Source of the DNA: Candidatus Saccharicenans sp.
GTDB lineage: Bacteria > Acidobacteriota > Aminicenantia > Aminicenantales > Saccharicenantaceae
DNA length: 64,000 nucleotides
Direction: 5' to 3'
NCBI GenBank assembly: GCA_026414545.1
Contig: JAOAIU010000048.1
Span: 1 to 64,000 of the forward strand
Positions 27,216-35,850 of the stretch are shown one piece after another (positions within the stretch are counted from its first letter, which is position 1; every line of letters starts with the position of its first letter). The translations under genes were made by a program, and so were the position numbers. The notes under the pieces were generated by a model. That model did no database searches. It was not told where the DNA came from and was given only the letters and a program-made list of their open reading frames with translations.

Positions 27216-28019
27216 TCAGTCTTCTTTCTGCCCCGACCGGGCCCAGGCCAGAAACTTTTCCCTGGCCCCGGGCCGATTGTTCAGGAACTCGCTGACGATA
27301 ATCGTAGCCTGAAAATCAGGATGCAGCGGGTCGGCAATCACCGCGTCAAGGCCATGTCCGATGAGATTACTGAGGAAGGTCAGGTTGACCACCCTCCTCC
27401 GTGGCAGACCGTAAGAAATATTGCTCAACCCGGCCACGGTCTTTATACCCGGAAATTCCTTCCTGGCCAGCAACAGGCTTTCGAGGAAGAGCCGTCCGGC
27501 TTCGGGCTTCACGGCCAGCGGCCTCACCAGCAGGTCCAGGAAGATGTCATCCTTCCCGAGCGAGGTCTGGCTGAAAAGCCTGTTGAGGACCTTCCCGGCA
27601 ATGCTTATCGTCCGGTCTGGAGTCTCGGGGAAGCCGGCCTCGTCGAAACAGGAAACGATAACCCTGGGCCGGTATTCTCCAACCAGCGGAATTATTTCTT
27701 CCATTTCCTTTTGCTTGCCGGGTATTGAATTCAAAAGCGCCTGGCCGCGGTGAACTCTCAACCCCGCTTCCATGGCAGTCGGATTGCTGCTGTCTATAGA
27801 AATCGGCAGCGAAACTCTGTCCTGAAGAACCGGAATTACCCGGGCCAGTACTTCGGGTTCCCGGTCCAGCAGGGTGGAGGCATTGAGGTCAAGATAGGAA
27901 CAACCTGCCCTCTGCTGTTCTAGGGCCAGTTCGACCAGGAAACCGTGGTCTCCTTTGAGCAGGGCCTCCTCCACTGGCCTGCGGCTGGAATTTAAAAGCT
28001 CTCCTATGATGAGCAGCAT
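27216..28019 (-). CDS. Methyltetrahydrofolate-type methyltransferase (pterin-binding domain)
   Basis: A 267-residue TIM-barrel protein of the pterin-binding family (DHPS/MeTr/AcsE). It begins LLIIGELLNSSRRPVEEAL, with the N in the position that contacts the pterin in MeTr proteins, and has YLDLNAST near 42, PISIDSSNPTAMEAG near 72 and VAGLSNISYGLP near 190. The SNxSxGLP motif is typical of corrinoid-dependent methyl-THF methyltransferases and argues against folP. A corrinoid partner is not adjacent, but one lies at 60958-61632. It would link methyl-THF to a B12 protein; the actual partner is inference. It is the last gene of the serA-nifS run. Confidence 0.8.
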   Translation of the reverse strand: MLLIIGELLNSSRRPVEEALLKGDHGFLVELALEQQRAGCSYLDLNASTLLDREPEVLARVIPVLQDRVSLPISIDSSNPTAMEAGLRVHRGQALLNSIPGKQKEMEEIIPLVGEYRPRVIVSCFDEAGFPETPDRTISIAGKVLNRLFSQTSLGKDDIFLDLLVRPLAVKPEAGRLFLESLLLARKEFPGIKTVAGLSNISYGLPRRRVVNLTFLSNLIGHGLDAVIADPLHPDFQATIIVSEFLNNRPGAREKFLAWARSGQKED

Positions 28020-28047
28020 CTTCAGGTCCGGTTATCAATAATCCCGG

Positions 28048-29202
28048 TCAGACTTCAGGTTGAAAAGGGGAGATAGCCCTCAGCCGGGCAACAATCTCCG
28101 GCATCTCTTTCAAGACAATCTCCACATCCTGTTCGCTGTTAAACCTGCCCAGCGACATCCTGATGGCTGACCTGGCAATTTCCGGCTTCAGGCCAATGGC
28201 CAGGAGCACATGCGAAGCTTCTTCCGATTCCTCGCTGCAGGCCGAGCCGGTTGAGACATAAATCTCCCTGGTGGCCAGGGCCAGCAGAATGGCTTCGGCT
28301 TCCAGCCCGGGATAGGCAAAATTTATGGTGGACTTTATCCTGTTTTCAGGATGTCCGTTGAAAATTATGTTAGGAATTCTCTCTTCCAGACCAGCCTTTA
28401 ATTTATCGGCCAGCTTTTCCAGTCGGTCCTTATCTTTCTTCCATCTGTCCCGAAGTATTCTGGCCGCTTCACCGAAGCCGACAATTCCGACCGTATTCTC
28501 AGTTCCGGCCCTCAGTCCGAATTCCTGATGTCCGCCGTGGATGAAAGGCATGATGGAGGTTCCCTTTTTGATGTAAAGGGCTCCCACACCCTTGGGTCCA
28601 TAAATTTTGTGCGAGGAGACGGTCATCAGGTCGACGCCCAGTTTCCTGACGTTGACCTCCATCTTGCCAAAAGCCTGGACGGCATCGGTGTGAACCGGGA
28701 CACCATGACGGCCAGCTATTTTGATTATTTCTTCCAGCGGTTGTACGGTACCGATTTCATTGTTAGCCATCATTACCGAGACCAGGGCCGTGTTGTCTGA
28801 GACCACCGATTCCAGGTAATTGAGGTCGACTACCCCGTAGCGGTCAACCGGAAGGTAATGAACGAGATAACCCTTCTTCTCAAGATACCGGGCCGTTTCC
28901 AGGACGGCCGGATGCTCTATGGCTGAGGTTATGAATTCCTTTTTCTCGGGCCTGGCTTCCAGGAGCCCGATGATGGCAAAATTATCCGATTCTGTTCCTG
29001 AGCCGGTGAAAATTATCTCGCTGCGATGAGCACCGATAGCTGAGGCTACCTGCTCCCGGGCCTCGGTCAGCATGTCTTTAACCTGGCGCCCGATGGGATA
29101 GAGGGACGAGGGGTTGCCGAAATGTTCCCGGATGAACCAGGCCATCTTTTCAGCAACCTGAGGGTCGAGCGGGGTGGTGGCGTTATTGTCCAGATATACC
29201 AT
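28048..29202 (-). CDS. Cysteine desulfurase (NifS/IscS family)
   Basis: A PLP enzyme that takes sulfur from cysteine for Fe-S clusters and thio-cofactors. 384 residues. It starts VYLDNNATTPLDP, has the PLP lysine K199 in SSHKIYGPKG, HTDAVQAFGK ahead of it and the sulfur-accepting Cys in STGSACSEES near residue 325. The long active-site loop marks the class I (IscS/NifS) group. No iscU/nifU or iscR neighbour is visible. It may serve the radical-SAM (RimO) and tRNA-thiolation needs of the cell. The start ATG gives the usual N-terminus. Confidence 0.93.
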   Translation of the reverse strand: MVYLDNNATTPLDPQVAEKMAWFIREHFGNPSSLYPIGRQVKDMLTEAREQVASAIGAHRSEIIFTGSGTESDNFAIIGLLEARPEKKEFITSAIEHPAVLETARYLEKKGYLVHYLPVDRYGVVDLNYLESVVSDNTALVSVMMANNEIGTVQPLEEIIKIAGRHGVPVHTDAVQAFGKMEVNVRKLGVDLMTVSSHKIYGPKGVGALYIKKGTSIMPFIHGGHQEFGLRAGTENTVGIVGFGEAARILRDRWKKDKDRLEKLADKLKAGLEERIPNIIFNGHPENRIKSTINFAYPGLEAEAILLALATREIYVSTGSACSEESEEASHVLLAIGLKPEIARSAIRMSLGRFNSEQDVEIVLKEMPEIVARLRAISPFQPEV

Positions 29203-29277
29203 GTCGGTTATCCAAAGATATTTTACACCTTTCTACCGATTAAGGAAGCGCTGCCCGGGTCAGCTGAATTTACGGCC

Positions 29278-30183
29278 TCAGTTCCGGGCGAATTTTTCCT
29301 TAAGGATTCTGACCACTTCCATCCCGGCTCTTTTCTGGCCTTCCTCGGCAGCCGCACCCAGGTGAGGGGTGGCTGTTACCCGGGGATGGTCGATGAGCGA
29401 GAAGTCCTCGGGTGGTTCTTTCTCGAAAACATCCAGGGCCGCAGCCCTGACCTTGCCGGAATTCAGGGCGTCGAGCAGCGCCTTTTCGTCAACCACGCCG
29501 CCGCGGGCCACATTGACGATGACCACGCCATCCTTCATCAGGGCAAATTCAGCCTGGCCCAGGATGGGCTTGGGAGTTTTGGGAACATGCAGAGTAATGA
29601 TGTCAGCTTGCTTGATAAGCTCTTCCAGGCTAACCTGTTTTATCGGAAGGTCAGTGGTAATCTGAATGACATCATATGCCAGGACATTCATTCCAAAGGC
29701 CAGGGCTCTTTTGGCTACTTCTTTTCCGATCCGCCCGAAGCCGATGATGCCCAGCGTTTTCCCGTAAAGTTCCGTCCCGGTAAAAGCTTTCTTTTCCCAT
29801 TTATGCTGTTTCATGGCCAGATTGGCCGGGCCGTGGTGACGGACAGCTCCCAGCATCAGCCCCAGGGTATGTTCGGCCACCGAAATGGAAGTGGCCGCCG
29901 GAGTGTTGGCCACCTCGATTCCTTTCTCCCTGGCTGCCGCAACATCGATGTTGTCCAGACCAATGCCCGCTCTGATTAACAGTTTCAGGTTCTTCCCGGC
30001 CTCGATAACCGGTCTGGTAATTTTGGTGGCACTGCGGACAACGGCTACCTCAAATTCTGGAATAAGCTGAACCAGCTCCGGCTCAGACAGTCCAGTCTTG
30101 ACGGTTACCTCGAACCCGGGAACTTTTTGCAGCTCGGCTACAGCCTCTTTATCTAGAGTATCGGCTATCAATATTTTTGTCAT
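29278..30183 (-). CDS. serA: D-3-phosphoglycerate dehydrogenase, short form
   Basis: Oxidises 3-phosphoglycerate to 3-phosphohydroxypyruvate, the first step of serine synthesis. 301 residues, so it lacks the C-terminal ACT or allosteric domains of long SerA and should not be feedback-inhibited in the usual way. NAD fold GIIGFGRIGKEVAKR near 145; catalytic Arg in NVARGGVVDE, Glu in DVFEKEPPED and His in ATPHLGAAAEEGQ. The ATG at 30183 is spaced six bases from GGGAGGG and overlaps the aminotransferase stop (ATGA); an ATG two codons upstream touches the ribosome site. Other 2-hydroxyacid substrates remain possible. Confidence 0.9.
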   Translation of the reverse strand: MTKILIADTLDKEAVAELQKVPGFEVTVKTGLSEPELVQLIPEFEVAVVRSATKITRPVIEAGKNLKLLIRAGIGLDNIDVAAAREKGIEVANTPAATSISVAEHTLGLMLGAVRHHGPANLAMKQHKWEKKAFTGTELYGKTLGIIGFGRIGKEVAKRALAFGMNVLAYDVIQITTDLPIKQVSLEELIKQADIITLHVPKTPKPILGQAEFALMKDGVVIVNVARGGVVDEKALLDALNSGKVRAAALDVFEKEPPEDFSLIDHPRVTATPHLGAAAEEGQKRAGMEVVRILKEKFARN

Positions 30184-31328
30184 TGCCATCCCTCCCTCAA
30201 AATCTTTTGAGCGGCGGCCACGGAGGCTCCCGCCTGGAACTGGTCGTAGCCCAGGTCCAGAAGAGTCATTTCCAGCGCTGACAGAGCAGTAATTATGTCG
30301 AAGCCGCCCATGTAACCCAGGTGAGCAATTCGGAAAAATTCACCCTTGTGCGGTTCCTGGGCATTGGATATATAGGCCATGTACTTGCTTTGCATAGTCT
30401 TGACCAGCTTGTTGCCGTCCACTCCGGCCGGGGTCTTTACGGCGGTCAGAATATTGCCGGGTTTCTTGGCCAGCAGTTCCAGGCCTATGGCCCTGACTGC
30501 AGCTCTGGTGGCTTCTCCCAGAATCTGATGGTGTTTGAGGAGGTTATCAAGTCCCATATTCTTGATGATATCAAGGGCCTTTTTCTGCTGAATTATGAGA
30601 GATACGGCCGGAGTCCAGGGAGTGGTTTGCTTCTCCAGGTTTTTCCGGTATTTCTTTATATCAAAATAAAATTTGGGCAGTTTGGAAGTCTCAACCAGCT
30701 TCCAGGCTTTCGGGCTGAAGGCCAGGTAAGCCAGTCCAGGGGGGATCATGAATGATTTCTGGGAACCCGTGACCAGAACATCTATCTTCCAGTCATCCAT
30801 GTAGCAGGGAGTGGCCCCCAGGCCTGAAATTCCATCGACCACCAGGATGGCTTCGGTTGCCGCCACCACCTCACCGAAGCCCTTGATATCAAATATGGCC
30901 CCGGTCGAGGTTTCCGATAGGGTGGTAAAGACGGCCTTCACTCCAGGATTCTTTTTTATTTCTTCGGCCAGTTGCTCCGGGCTGAAATCCTCTCCCCAGG
31001 GCAGAATGACCTCCCTGGTGTCCAGTCCAAAAGCCCGGCAGATGTTGCCCCATCTCTCTCCGAACTTGCCGCCGTTGATGGTGATAACCTTATCTCCGGG
31101 CGAGAGAGTATTTATGACCGCGGTTTCCATGGCCCCGGTGCCGGAAGCGGCCAGGATGTAAACATCTTCCTTGGTACCAAAAACATATTTCAGACCTTCG
31201 GTCACTTCCATGAAAATCTTGGAGAATTCTGGCGTTCGGTGGTGAATGATAGGCTCCGCAGCCACGGATAGGACTGTTTCGGGAACCGGTGTGGGACCTG
31301 GAGATAAAAGATAATACTTTTTTATCAT
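30180..31328 (-). CDS. Class V aminotransferase (serine-pyruvate / alanine-glyoxylate type)
   Basis: A 382-residue PLP enzyme. It opens YYLLSPGPTPVPETVL, has ASGTGAMETAV near 62, VVDGISGLGATP near 172, and the PLP lysine in VTGSQKSFMIPPG near 196. By family it is serine-pyruvate/alanine-glyoxylate aminotransferase. Its ATGA overlap with serA suggests that it works as the phosphoserine aminotransferase of the serine pathway, as proposed for similar serA-linked enzymes in other lineages; no serC is visible here. A strong AGGAGG site precedes the ATG. The physiological reaction is inference. Confidence 0.87.
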   Translation of the reverse strand: MIKKYYLLSPGPTPVPETVLSVAAEPIIHHRTPEFSKIFMEVTEGLKYVFGTKEDVYILAASGTGAMETAVINTLSPGDKVITINGGKFGERWGNICRAFGLDTREVILPWGEDFSPEQLAEEIKKNPGVKAVFTTLSETSTGAIFDIKGFGEVVAATEAILVVDGISGLGATPCYMDDWKIDVLVTGSQKSFMIPPGLAYLAFSPKAWKLVETSKLPKFYFDIKKYRKNLEKQTTPWTPAVSLIIQQKKALDIIKNMGLDNLLKHHQILGEATRAAVRAIGLELLAKKPGNILTAVKTPAGVDGNKLVKTMQSKYMAYISNAQEPHKGEFFRIAHLGYMGGFDIITALSALEMTLLDLGYDQFQAGASVAAAQKILREGWQ

Positions 31329-31364
31329 ATTATTCCTCCTAGAAGTTTGGCATATCTATCAAAT

Positions 31365-31393
31365 AATTAACCTAAATTGAATACGAAAGTCAA
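31365..31393 (-). promoter_or_regulatory. Promoter of the aminotransferase-serA operon
   Basis: On the minus strand TTGACT (31393-31388), 17 bp, TTAATT (31370-31365). Predicted start near 31358, about 30 bases before the ATG at 31328. It separates this operon from the upstream M20 peptidase gene. Confidence 0.5.
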
Positions 31394-31396
31394 CCT

Positions 31397-32527
31397 TCAC
31401 AACTCCAGAAGAAGCCTGGTCAAAAGCGCCGTCCTCTGGATTAAGGTCGGCAACATCAGGTGTTCATGCGTAGCATGCATGCCCTCGCCCTCGGGGCCGA
31501 GCCCGTCGAGACAGGGAAGTCCAAGGTGAGAAGCGATGGAGGCGTCAGAACCCCCACCGCTGCGTCCGGGGACCAAGTCCATGCCGAGCGAGGCGGCAAT
31601 TTCCTGAGCCTGTTTGAACAGAAGCCTGGAAGCCGAACTGAACTCCATCGGAGGGGTGAAGCTTTGCAGGCTGGCCTTGACCCTGGCCCCTTTCAGCGTA
31701 GGCCGCAGTTCCCGCAGGTATGATTTCAGATTGTTCAGGTCCTGGGATGTCCAGAACCTGAGGTCGCAGATGGCCCAGGCCTTTTCCGGGACTACGTTGG
31801 CCTTTTCTCCGCCGCCAATCAGTCCGATATTTAGGCTCATGTCTTTTATCTTCAATTTTTTCAATTTATGTATTTGAGCCATTAATTCTTCAATGGCGTT
31901 TACGCCCTTATCCGGAGTGCTGGCATGGGCCTGGCGGCCGGTGCAATCCAGCCTGACCACTACCCGGCCTTTTCTCTGGACCTTAATCGTTCCTCCCGGA
32001 AGGCCCGGCTCCAGGCAGAGGACCAGCCCGGCTTTCCGGGCCAGAGCGGCAATCTGGCGGTGGCTTTCCTCGTTTCCCGTTTCCTCAGCCGAATTTATGA
32101 ATAGCCAGATTTTTCTACGCGGAATGATTCCCAGATTACTGATAGCCCCCAGGGCGAAAACGGCCATGACAATACCGGCTTTCATATCCAGGGCCCCGGG
32201 TCCGTAAACCCTGTCTCCGGCCAGATAAAAGGGCATCTTCTCGATGGTTCCCAGAGGCCAGACAGTGTCGATATGGGTTAAGACCAGAATCGGGTTTCCC
32301 GAGGCTCTGTTTCCCGGCCATCCGAATTCGACCAGGTGGAGGTCGCCAATCTCTTTCTGGGGAAATTTCCTGACCCGGCCTCCGAGACCGGCCAGCTGCT
32401 TCAGAACTTCGGCGCAGCATTTGTCTACTGCCTTTTTTTCGGATGTGGGAGATTCCAGCTGGACCAGGTTTTTCAGGAGCCTGACCATCTCACCCTGCCG
32501 AGACTGGAAGTACCTCAGGAAATCCAT
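31397..32527 (-). CDS. M20 family metallopeptidase (glutamate carboxypeptidase-like)
   Basis: A 376-residue two-zinc exopeptidase of the CPG2/M20A type. Metal and catalytic motifs: VLTHIDTVWP near 86, GPGALDMKAG near 110 (bridging Asp), INSAEETGNEESH near 145 (catalytic and ligand Glu) and a late ligand His in MHATHEHLMLPT near 355. No signal peptide is seen, so it should be cytosolic, finishing peptides or acylated amino acids. GAGGAGGG precedes the ATG. A DapE- or ArgE-like role is less likely from the motif set. Its own promoter lies upstream. Confidence 0.88.
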   Translation of the reverse strand: MDFLRYFQSRQGEMVRLLKNLVQLESPTSEKKAVDKCCAEVLKQLAGLGGRVRKFPQKEIGDLHLVEFGWPGNRASGNPILVLTHIDTVWPLGTIEKMPFYLAGDRVYGPGALDMKAGIVMAVFALGAISNLGIIPRRKIWLFINSAEETGNEESHRQIAALARKAGLVLCLEPGLPGGTIKVQRKGRVVVRLDCTGRQAHASTPDKGVNAIEELMAQIHKLKKLKIKDMSLNIGLIGGGEKANVVPEKAWAICDLRFWTSQDLNNLKSYLRELRPTLKGARVKASLQSFTPPMEFSSASRLLFKQAQEIAASLGMDLVPGRSGGGSDASIASHLGLPCLDGLGPEGEGMHATHEHLMLPTLIQRTALLTRLLLEL

Positions 32528-32553
32528 TGTCCCTCCTCTCTTCTATTGAATGA

Positions 32554-32582
32554 TTATATTCACAGCAGGAAAATTTTTAAAG
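32554..32582 (-). promoter_or_regulatory. Promoter of the M20 peptidase gene
   Basis: On the minus strand TTTAAA (32582-32577), 17 bp, TATAAT (32559-32554). Predicted start about 20 bases before the ATG at 32527. Confidence 0.5.
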
Positions 32583-32667
32583 TAAAATGACCTGGCTAAA
32601 GTTTCTGCCACACAACGTGTCCAGGAATCTTTGGCGGCCTAAGACCGATATTTGAAACCAGGTCTAT

Positions 32668-32696
32668 TTGATTCTCCAGCCGAATTGAATTAAATT
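32668..32696 (+). promoter_or_regulatory. Promoter of the GH63-like gene, probably leaderless
   Basis: TTGATT (32668-32673), 17 bp, TAAATT (32691-32696). The expected start falls on or within a base or two of the ATG at 32703, and no ribosome site is present. Confidence 0.5.
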
Positions 32697-32702
32697 TTAG
32701 TT

Positions 32703-35057
32703 ATGAAAAGATTAAAGCCGGCGTGGTTGCTAGTTCCGATTATCCTTCTGCTAGGCCTTTCATCCAGCGGAGAGGTTTATTATCCCTGGAGAAATACTTT
32801 TATCGGAGCCCTGGACCCCAGGGCCTGGCCGGGAATGATGATAGTGGCCAGCCCGGCCTCAGCCTTCGCTTTTGCCCCCGTGGTTTACCGCCAGGACAAG
32901 CTGGCCGAGTTTCACGACTTTTTCTATCTGGTGTCCGAGGTGGGACCGCACTCTCCTGACGGTCTGTACGCCTCTATGAAGTTTGACCTCAGGCTTCCAT
33001 TCAAAAAAGGGCGGGAAACGCCCATCTTTCTTAAACCCACCCTTGATGATTATGTCATGCTGGTCGAGTGGAGCCGTCGCGATGAACAGACGGTCGTCGG
33101 CCGCTATCGTTTCCCGGAACTCCTGGACCGGGTGGTTCTTATTTTCTATTTCCCCTGGGATTTCAAGGGAAATTACTATTACCTTCCGGCCTCGGGTTAC
33201 ATCCATGGTCAGTCGGCCAGCCGCCAGGACGAACATTTTCTCTGCTGGTTGAGTCTGGTCCCGGAGAAGGTTGAACCGGTGGACAACAGACTTCAGTTGA
33301 CCTTCAAGATTAATCGTGAAACCGAACTGCACTTTGCTGCCGGCAGCGGTGACAGCCTGGAAACCATAAATGACCGGATTTACCGATACCGGAGCGGGGG
33401 AGCGATTAACGATATCCTGAGCGAGGAACGACTGGCTTATAACAAGAAACGACTCCAGGTTACCGGGTTGTATGAAGGAGTTTCTGAGGCTATCACCAAC
33501 AATCTTTTCTGGATGTCTCTTTACCAGAACGGGCATCACCGCTTTTATACTCCCGCCGGCCGGGGCTGGATATTTCCGCGTCCCGACGGTCAGCCCGACC
33601 ACTGGACTATTTTTGAATGGGATTCCTTTTTCAACTCACTGGAAATAGCAGTCGAAAGCCAGAAGCTGGCTGGCGATGTGGTCCGGGCCGTCCTTCAGAC
33701 TCAATATCCCAACGGTAACATCCCAAACTGGCGCGGTCGCTTCAACGGCACGCCCGACCGCTCTCAACCGCCGGTAGGGTCCTTCACTGTGCTCAAGCTT
33801 TTCCTCAGGACCGGCGACCGGGAGCTGATCCAGTTCGCCTACCCCTACCTGAAGAAGTGGCACCAGTTCTGGACAGAAATCCAGCCCGGAGGCCATCCCA
33901 GAAGGGACGGCAATGGAGATGGCCTGCTGGAATGGGGAAGTGATGCCGGGCTGGTGGCCGGAGAGGTCCCGCCCTGGGAAAAAGAGGCCAGCGGGAAACA
34001 GCGGGCCATGTGGGAGTCGGGCCAAGATGACCTGCCCAACTGGGACGAGGCCGGTTTCAATGACCGAACCGGAACCATGGAAATGAATTGCGTGGACCTG
34101 AACAGCCTCTATGCCCTTGATTCTTACTGCCTGGCCAGGCTGGCTGAGTTTCTCGGCCTAGAAGAGGATAGAAAAAAATTCCAGGAAGAATATGAAAAAA
34201 TTAAGAGGCTGGTAAATCTCTATCTCTGGAACGAAAAGGAAGGATTTTACTTTGACCGTCACTGGGACGGTCGTTTTTCCACCAGGAAAGCCGCCTCCAA
34301 CTTTTTCCCCCTGGTGGCCCGAATTCCCGATGAAAAACAGGCCCTGAAAATGCTGCGACACCTGCTGAACCCAGAAGAATTCTGGGGCGACTTTGTCCTG
34401 CCGACCATCTCCCGGGATGACCCGGCTTTCGCCGACCAGCAATACTGGCGCGGGACTATCTGGCCTCCGACCAATTACTTGGTTTACCAGGGACTGAAGG
34501 CCTACGGGCTGGACATGGTGGCAGCCGACTTTGCTGGGAAAAGCACCGAGCTGTTCCTGAGGATATGGAAAAACTACCAGCTCTGCCCGGAGAACTTCGA
34601 TTCCAGGACCGGAGAAGCCGGAGGACAGCGCTTCCAGAGCTGGGGCCCGCTTTTTGCCCTGATCGGGCTGGAAGAATACCTGGATGTCACCCCCTGGGAC
34701 GGCTTCAGGTTCGGGCAGCTCAAGCCAGAGAAAAAGGGCCTGTTAAAAAGGATGTCAATTCTTGGCCGTCATTACGAACTGGAAATGTCTCCTTCCAGGG
34801 TAAGACTCGCAGAAGAGGGAAGGGAGCTGGTCAGGACTGACAGTCCGGCCATCTTCCGTCATTTCCTTTACTCCGCCCGCGAAATTTCGTTTGAGGTAAA
34901 AAGCCTGAAGAAGAACACCATAAGGCTAAACCTGGGAACCAGGAAAAAAGGACAGATACTCGTCAACGGCAAAGAAGCCGGTAAGTTTGATGGACGTCAG
35001 GTTGAGTTCAGTGTGCCGGAGGGAGAACAGTCGGTGGTTATAATCGTCCAGGACTGA
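32703..35057 (+). CDS. Exported GH63-like glycoside hydrolase
   Basis: A 784-residue protein with a hydrophobic N-terminal signal (about residues 7-21) and an (alpha/alpha)6-barrel of the GH63/GH37 type. Visible marks: EWDSFFNSLE near 307, the QTQYPNGNIPNWRG block near 345, GNGDGLLEWGSDAG near 403, and QQYWRGTIWPPTNYLVYQGL near 580, followed by FQSWGPLFALIGLEEYL. These match bacterial GH63 members and mannosylglycerate hydrolase-like enzymes that act on alpha-linked glucosides or mannosides. The C-terminal ~100 residues look like a beta-sandwich extension. Substrate is unknown; a periplasmic oligosaccharide would fit the signal. It stands alone, divergent from the M20 gene. Confidence 0.78.
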   Translation: MKRLKPAWLLVPIILLLGLSSSGEVYYPWRNTFIGALDPRAWPGMMIVASPASAFAFAPVVYRQDKLAEFHDFFYLVSEVGPHSPDGLYASMKFDLRLPFKKGRETPIFLKPTLDDYVMLVEWSRRDEQTVVGRYRFPELLDRVVLIFYFPWDFKGNYYYLPASGYIHGQSASRQDEHFLCWLSLVPEKVEPVDNRLQLTFKINRETELHFAAGSGDSLETINDRIYRYRSGGAINDILSEERLAYNKKRLQVTGLYEGVSEAITNNLFWMSLYQNGHHRFYTPAGRGWIFPRPDGQPDHWTIFEWDSFFNSLEIAVESQKLAGDVVRAVLQTQYPNGNIPNWRGRFNGTPDRSQPPVGSFTVLKLFLRTGDRELIQFAYPYLKKWHQFWTEIQPGGHPRRDGNGDGLLEWGSDAGLVAGEVPPWEKEASGKQRAMWESGQDDLPNWDEAGFNDRTGTMEMNCVDLNSLYALDSYCLARLAEFLGLEEDRKKFQEEYEKIKRLVNLYLWNEKEGFYFDRHWDGRFSTRKAASNFFPLVARIPDEKQALKMLRHLLNPEEFWGDFVLPTISRDDPAFADQQYWRGTIWPPTNYLVYQGLKAYGLDMVAADFAGKSTELFLRIWKNYQLCPENFDSRTGEAGGQRFQSWGPLFALIGLEEYLDVTPWDGFRFGQLKPEKKGLLKRMSILGRHYELEMSPSRVRLAEEGRELVRTDSPAIFRHFLYSAREISFEVKSLKKNTIRLNLGTRKKGQILVNGKEAGKFDGRQVEFSVPEGEQSVVIIVQD

Positions 35058-35098
35058 GCAGCCTGGAGGACCGGTTATCTTCGTCCAGAGGAGGCCGG

Positions 35099-35737
35099 CT
35101 ATTCGCGAAGAAGAAGTACCGGATAACCGGCAGAAGACAGTCGCTCGGCCAGTTTCCTGGCCTCAGCCTCAGTGGAAGCCTTAAGCCGGACTCGGTGGAA
35201 GGTCCGGCCGCTGGTCTCGAAAGCGGAAAGGTAGACGCCTGAAAATTCTGCCTGTAATTTCTGGAGGAGAGCCAGAGCATTTTCCTGGATTGCGAAAGAG
35301 CCAACCTGAAGAATGTAAGCGCCTGACTGGGGCCCCGCTTTTGGGGGTTCCTGGCCGGTGACTTCAAGCCTGACCCTGGCTGTACCTGGGCCAACCATGC
35401 CCAGCAGCCGGGCGGCGGCGTAGGACAGGTCAATGATACGTCCCTTGACGAAAGGCCCCCGGTCATTTATCCGGACCGTCACCTGACGGCCATTTTCCAG
35501 GTTGGTAACCAGCACCATCGTTCCGAAAGGAAGCGTCGGATGGGCTGCCGTCAAGTCATTCTGGTCAAAGATTTCCCGGCTGGAAGTCGGACGGCCATGG
35601 AACTCAGGACCGTACCAGGAAGCAATTCCCGTTTCCACCAAACCTCTAGTCTCGGGGCTTATGGCCGGCCTGGACGGCCGGCAGGAATAGAGGGAGGCAG
35701 AAAAAATGAGCAAAAATAAAAAAAACACTTTACGCAT
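35099..35737 (-). CDS. rlpA: RlpA-like septal ring lytic transglycosylase lipoprotein with SPOR domain
   Basis: A 212-residue lipoprotein: signal with lipobox ASLYSC near residue 19, a double-psi beta-barrel (about 37-125) and a C-terminal SPOR domain (about 138-212, GAYILQVGSF). The barrel has GIASWYGPEFHGRPTSSREI and RINDRGPFVKGRIIDLS, which carry the RlpA-type catalytic Asp and His. RlpA cuts denuded peptidoglycan glycans at the division septum, and SPOR binds them. It indicates a diderm envelope. Single gene between the GH63-like and LOG genes. Confidence 0.92.
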   Translation of the reverse strand: MRKVFFLFLLIFSASLYSCRPSRPAISPETRGLVETGIASWYGPEFHGRPTSSREIFDQNDLTAAHPTLPFGTMVLVTNLENGRQVTVRINDRGPFVKGRIIDLSYAAARLLGMVGPGTARVRLEVTGQEPPKAGPQSGAYILQVGSFAIQENALALLQKLQAEFSGVYLSAFETSGRTFHRVRLKASTEAEARKLAERLSSAGYPVLLLRE

Positions 35738-35850
35738 GCATCCTTATTTTGCCAGTGTCCGTCCTGATTTTCAAACTGATTGACAACTAAAGGTAAATCG
35801 GGCAAAAATTGATTTATCATAAATAATTCAATAGCAGGCAGGAGTTGAAG

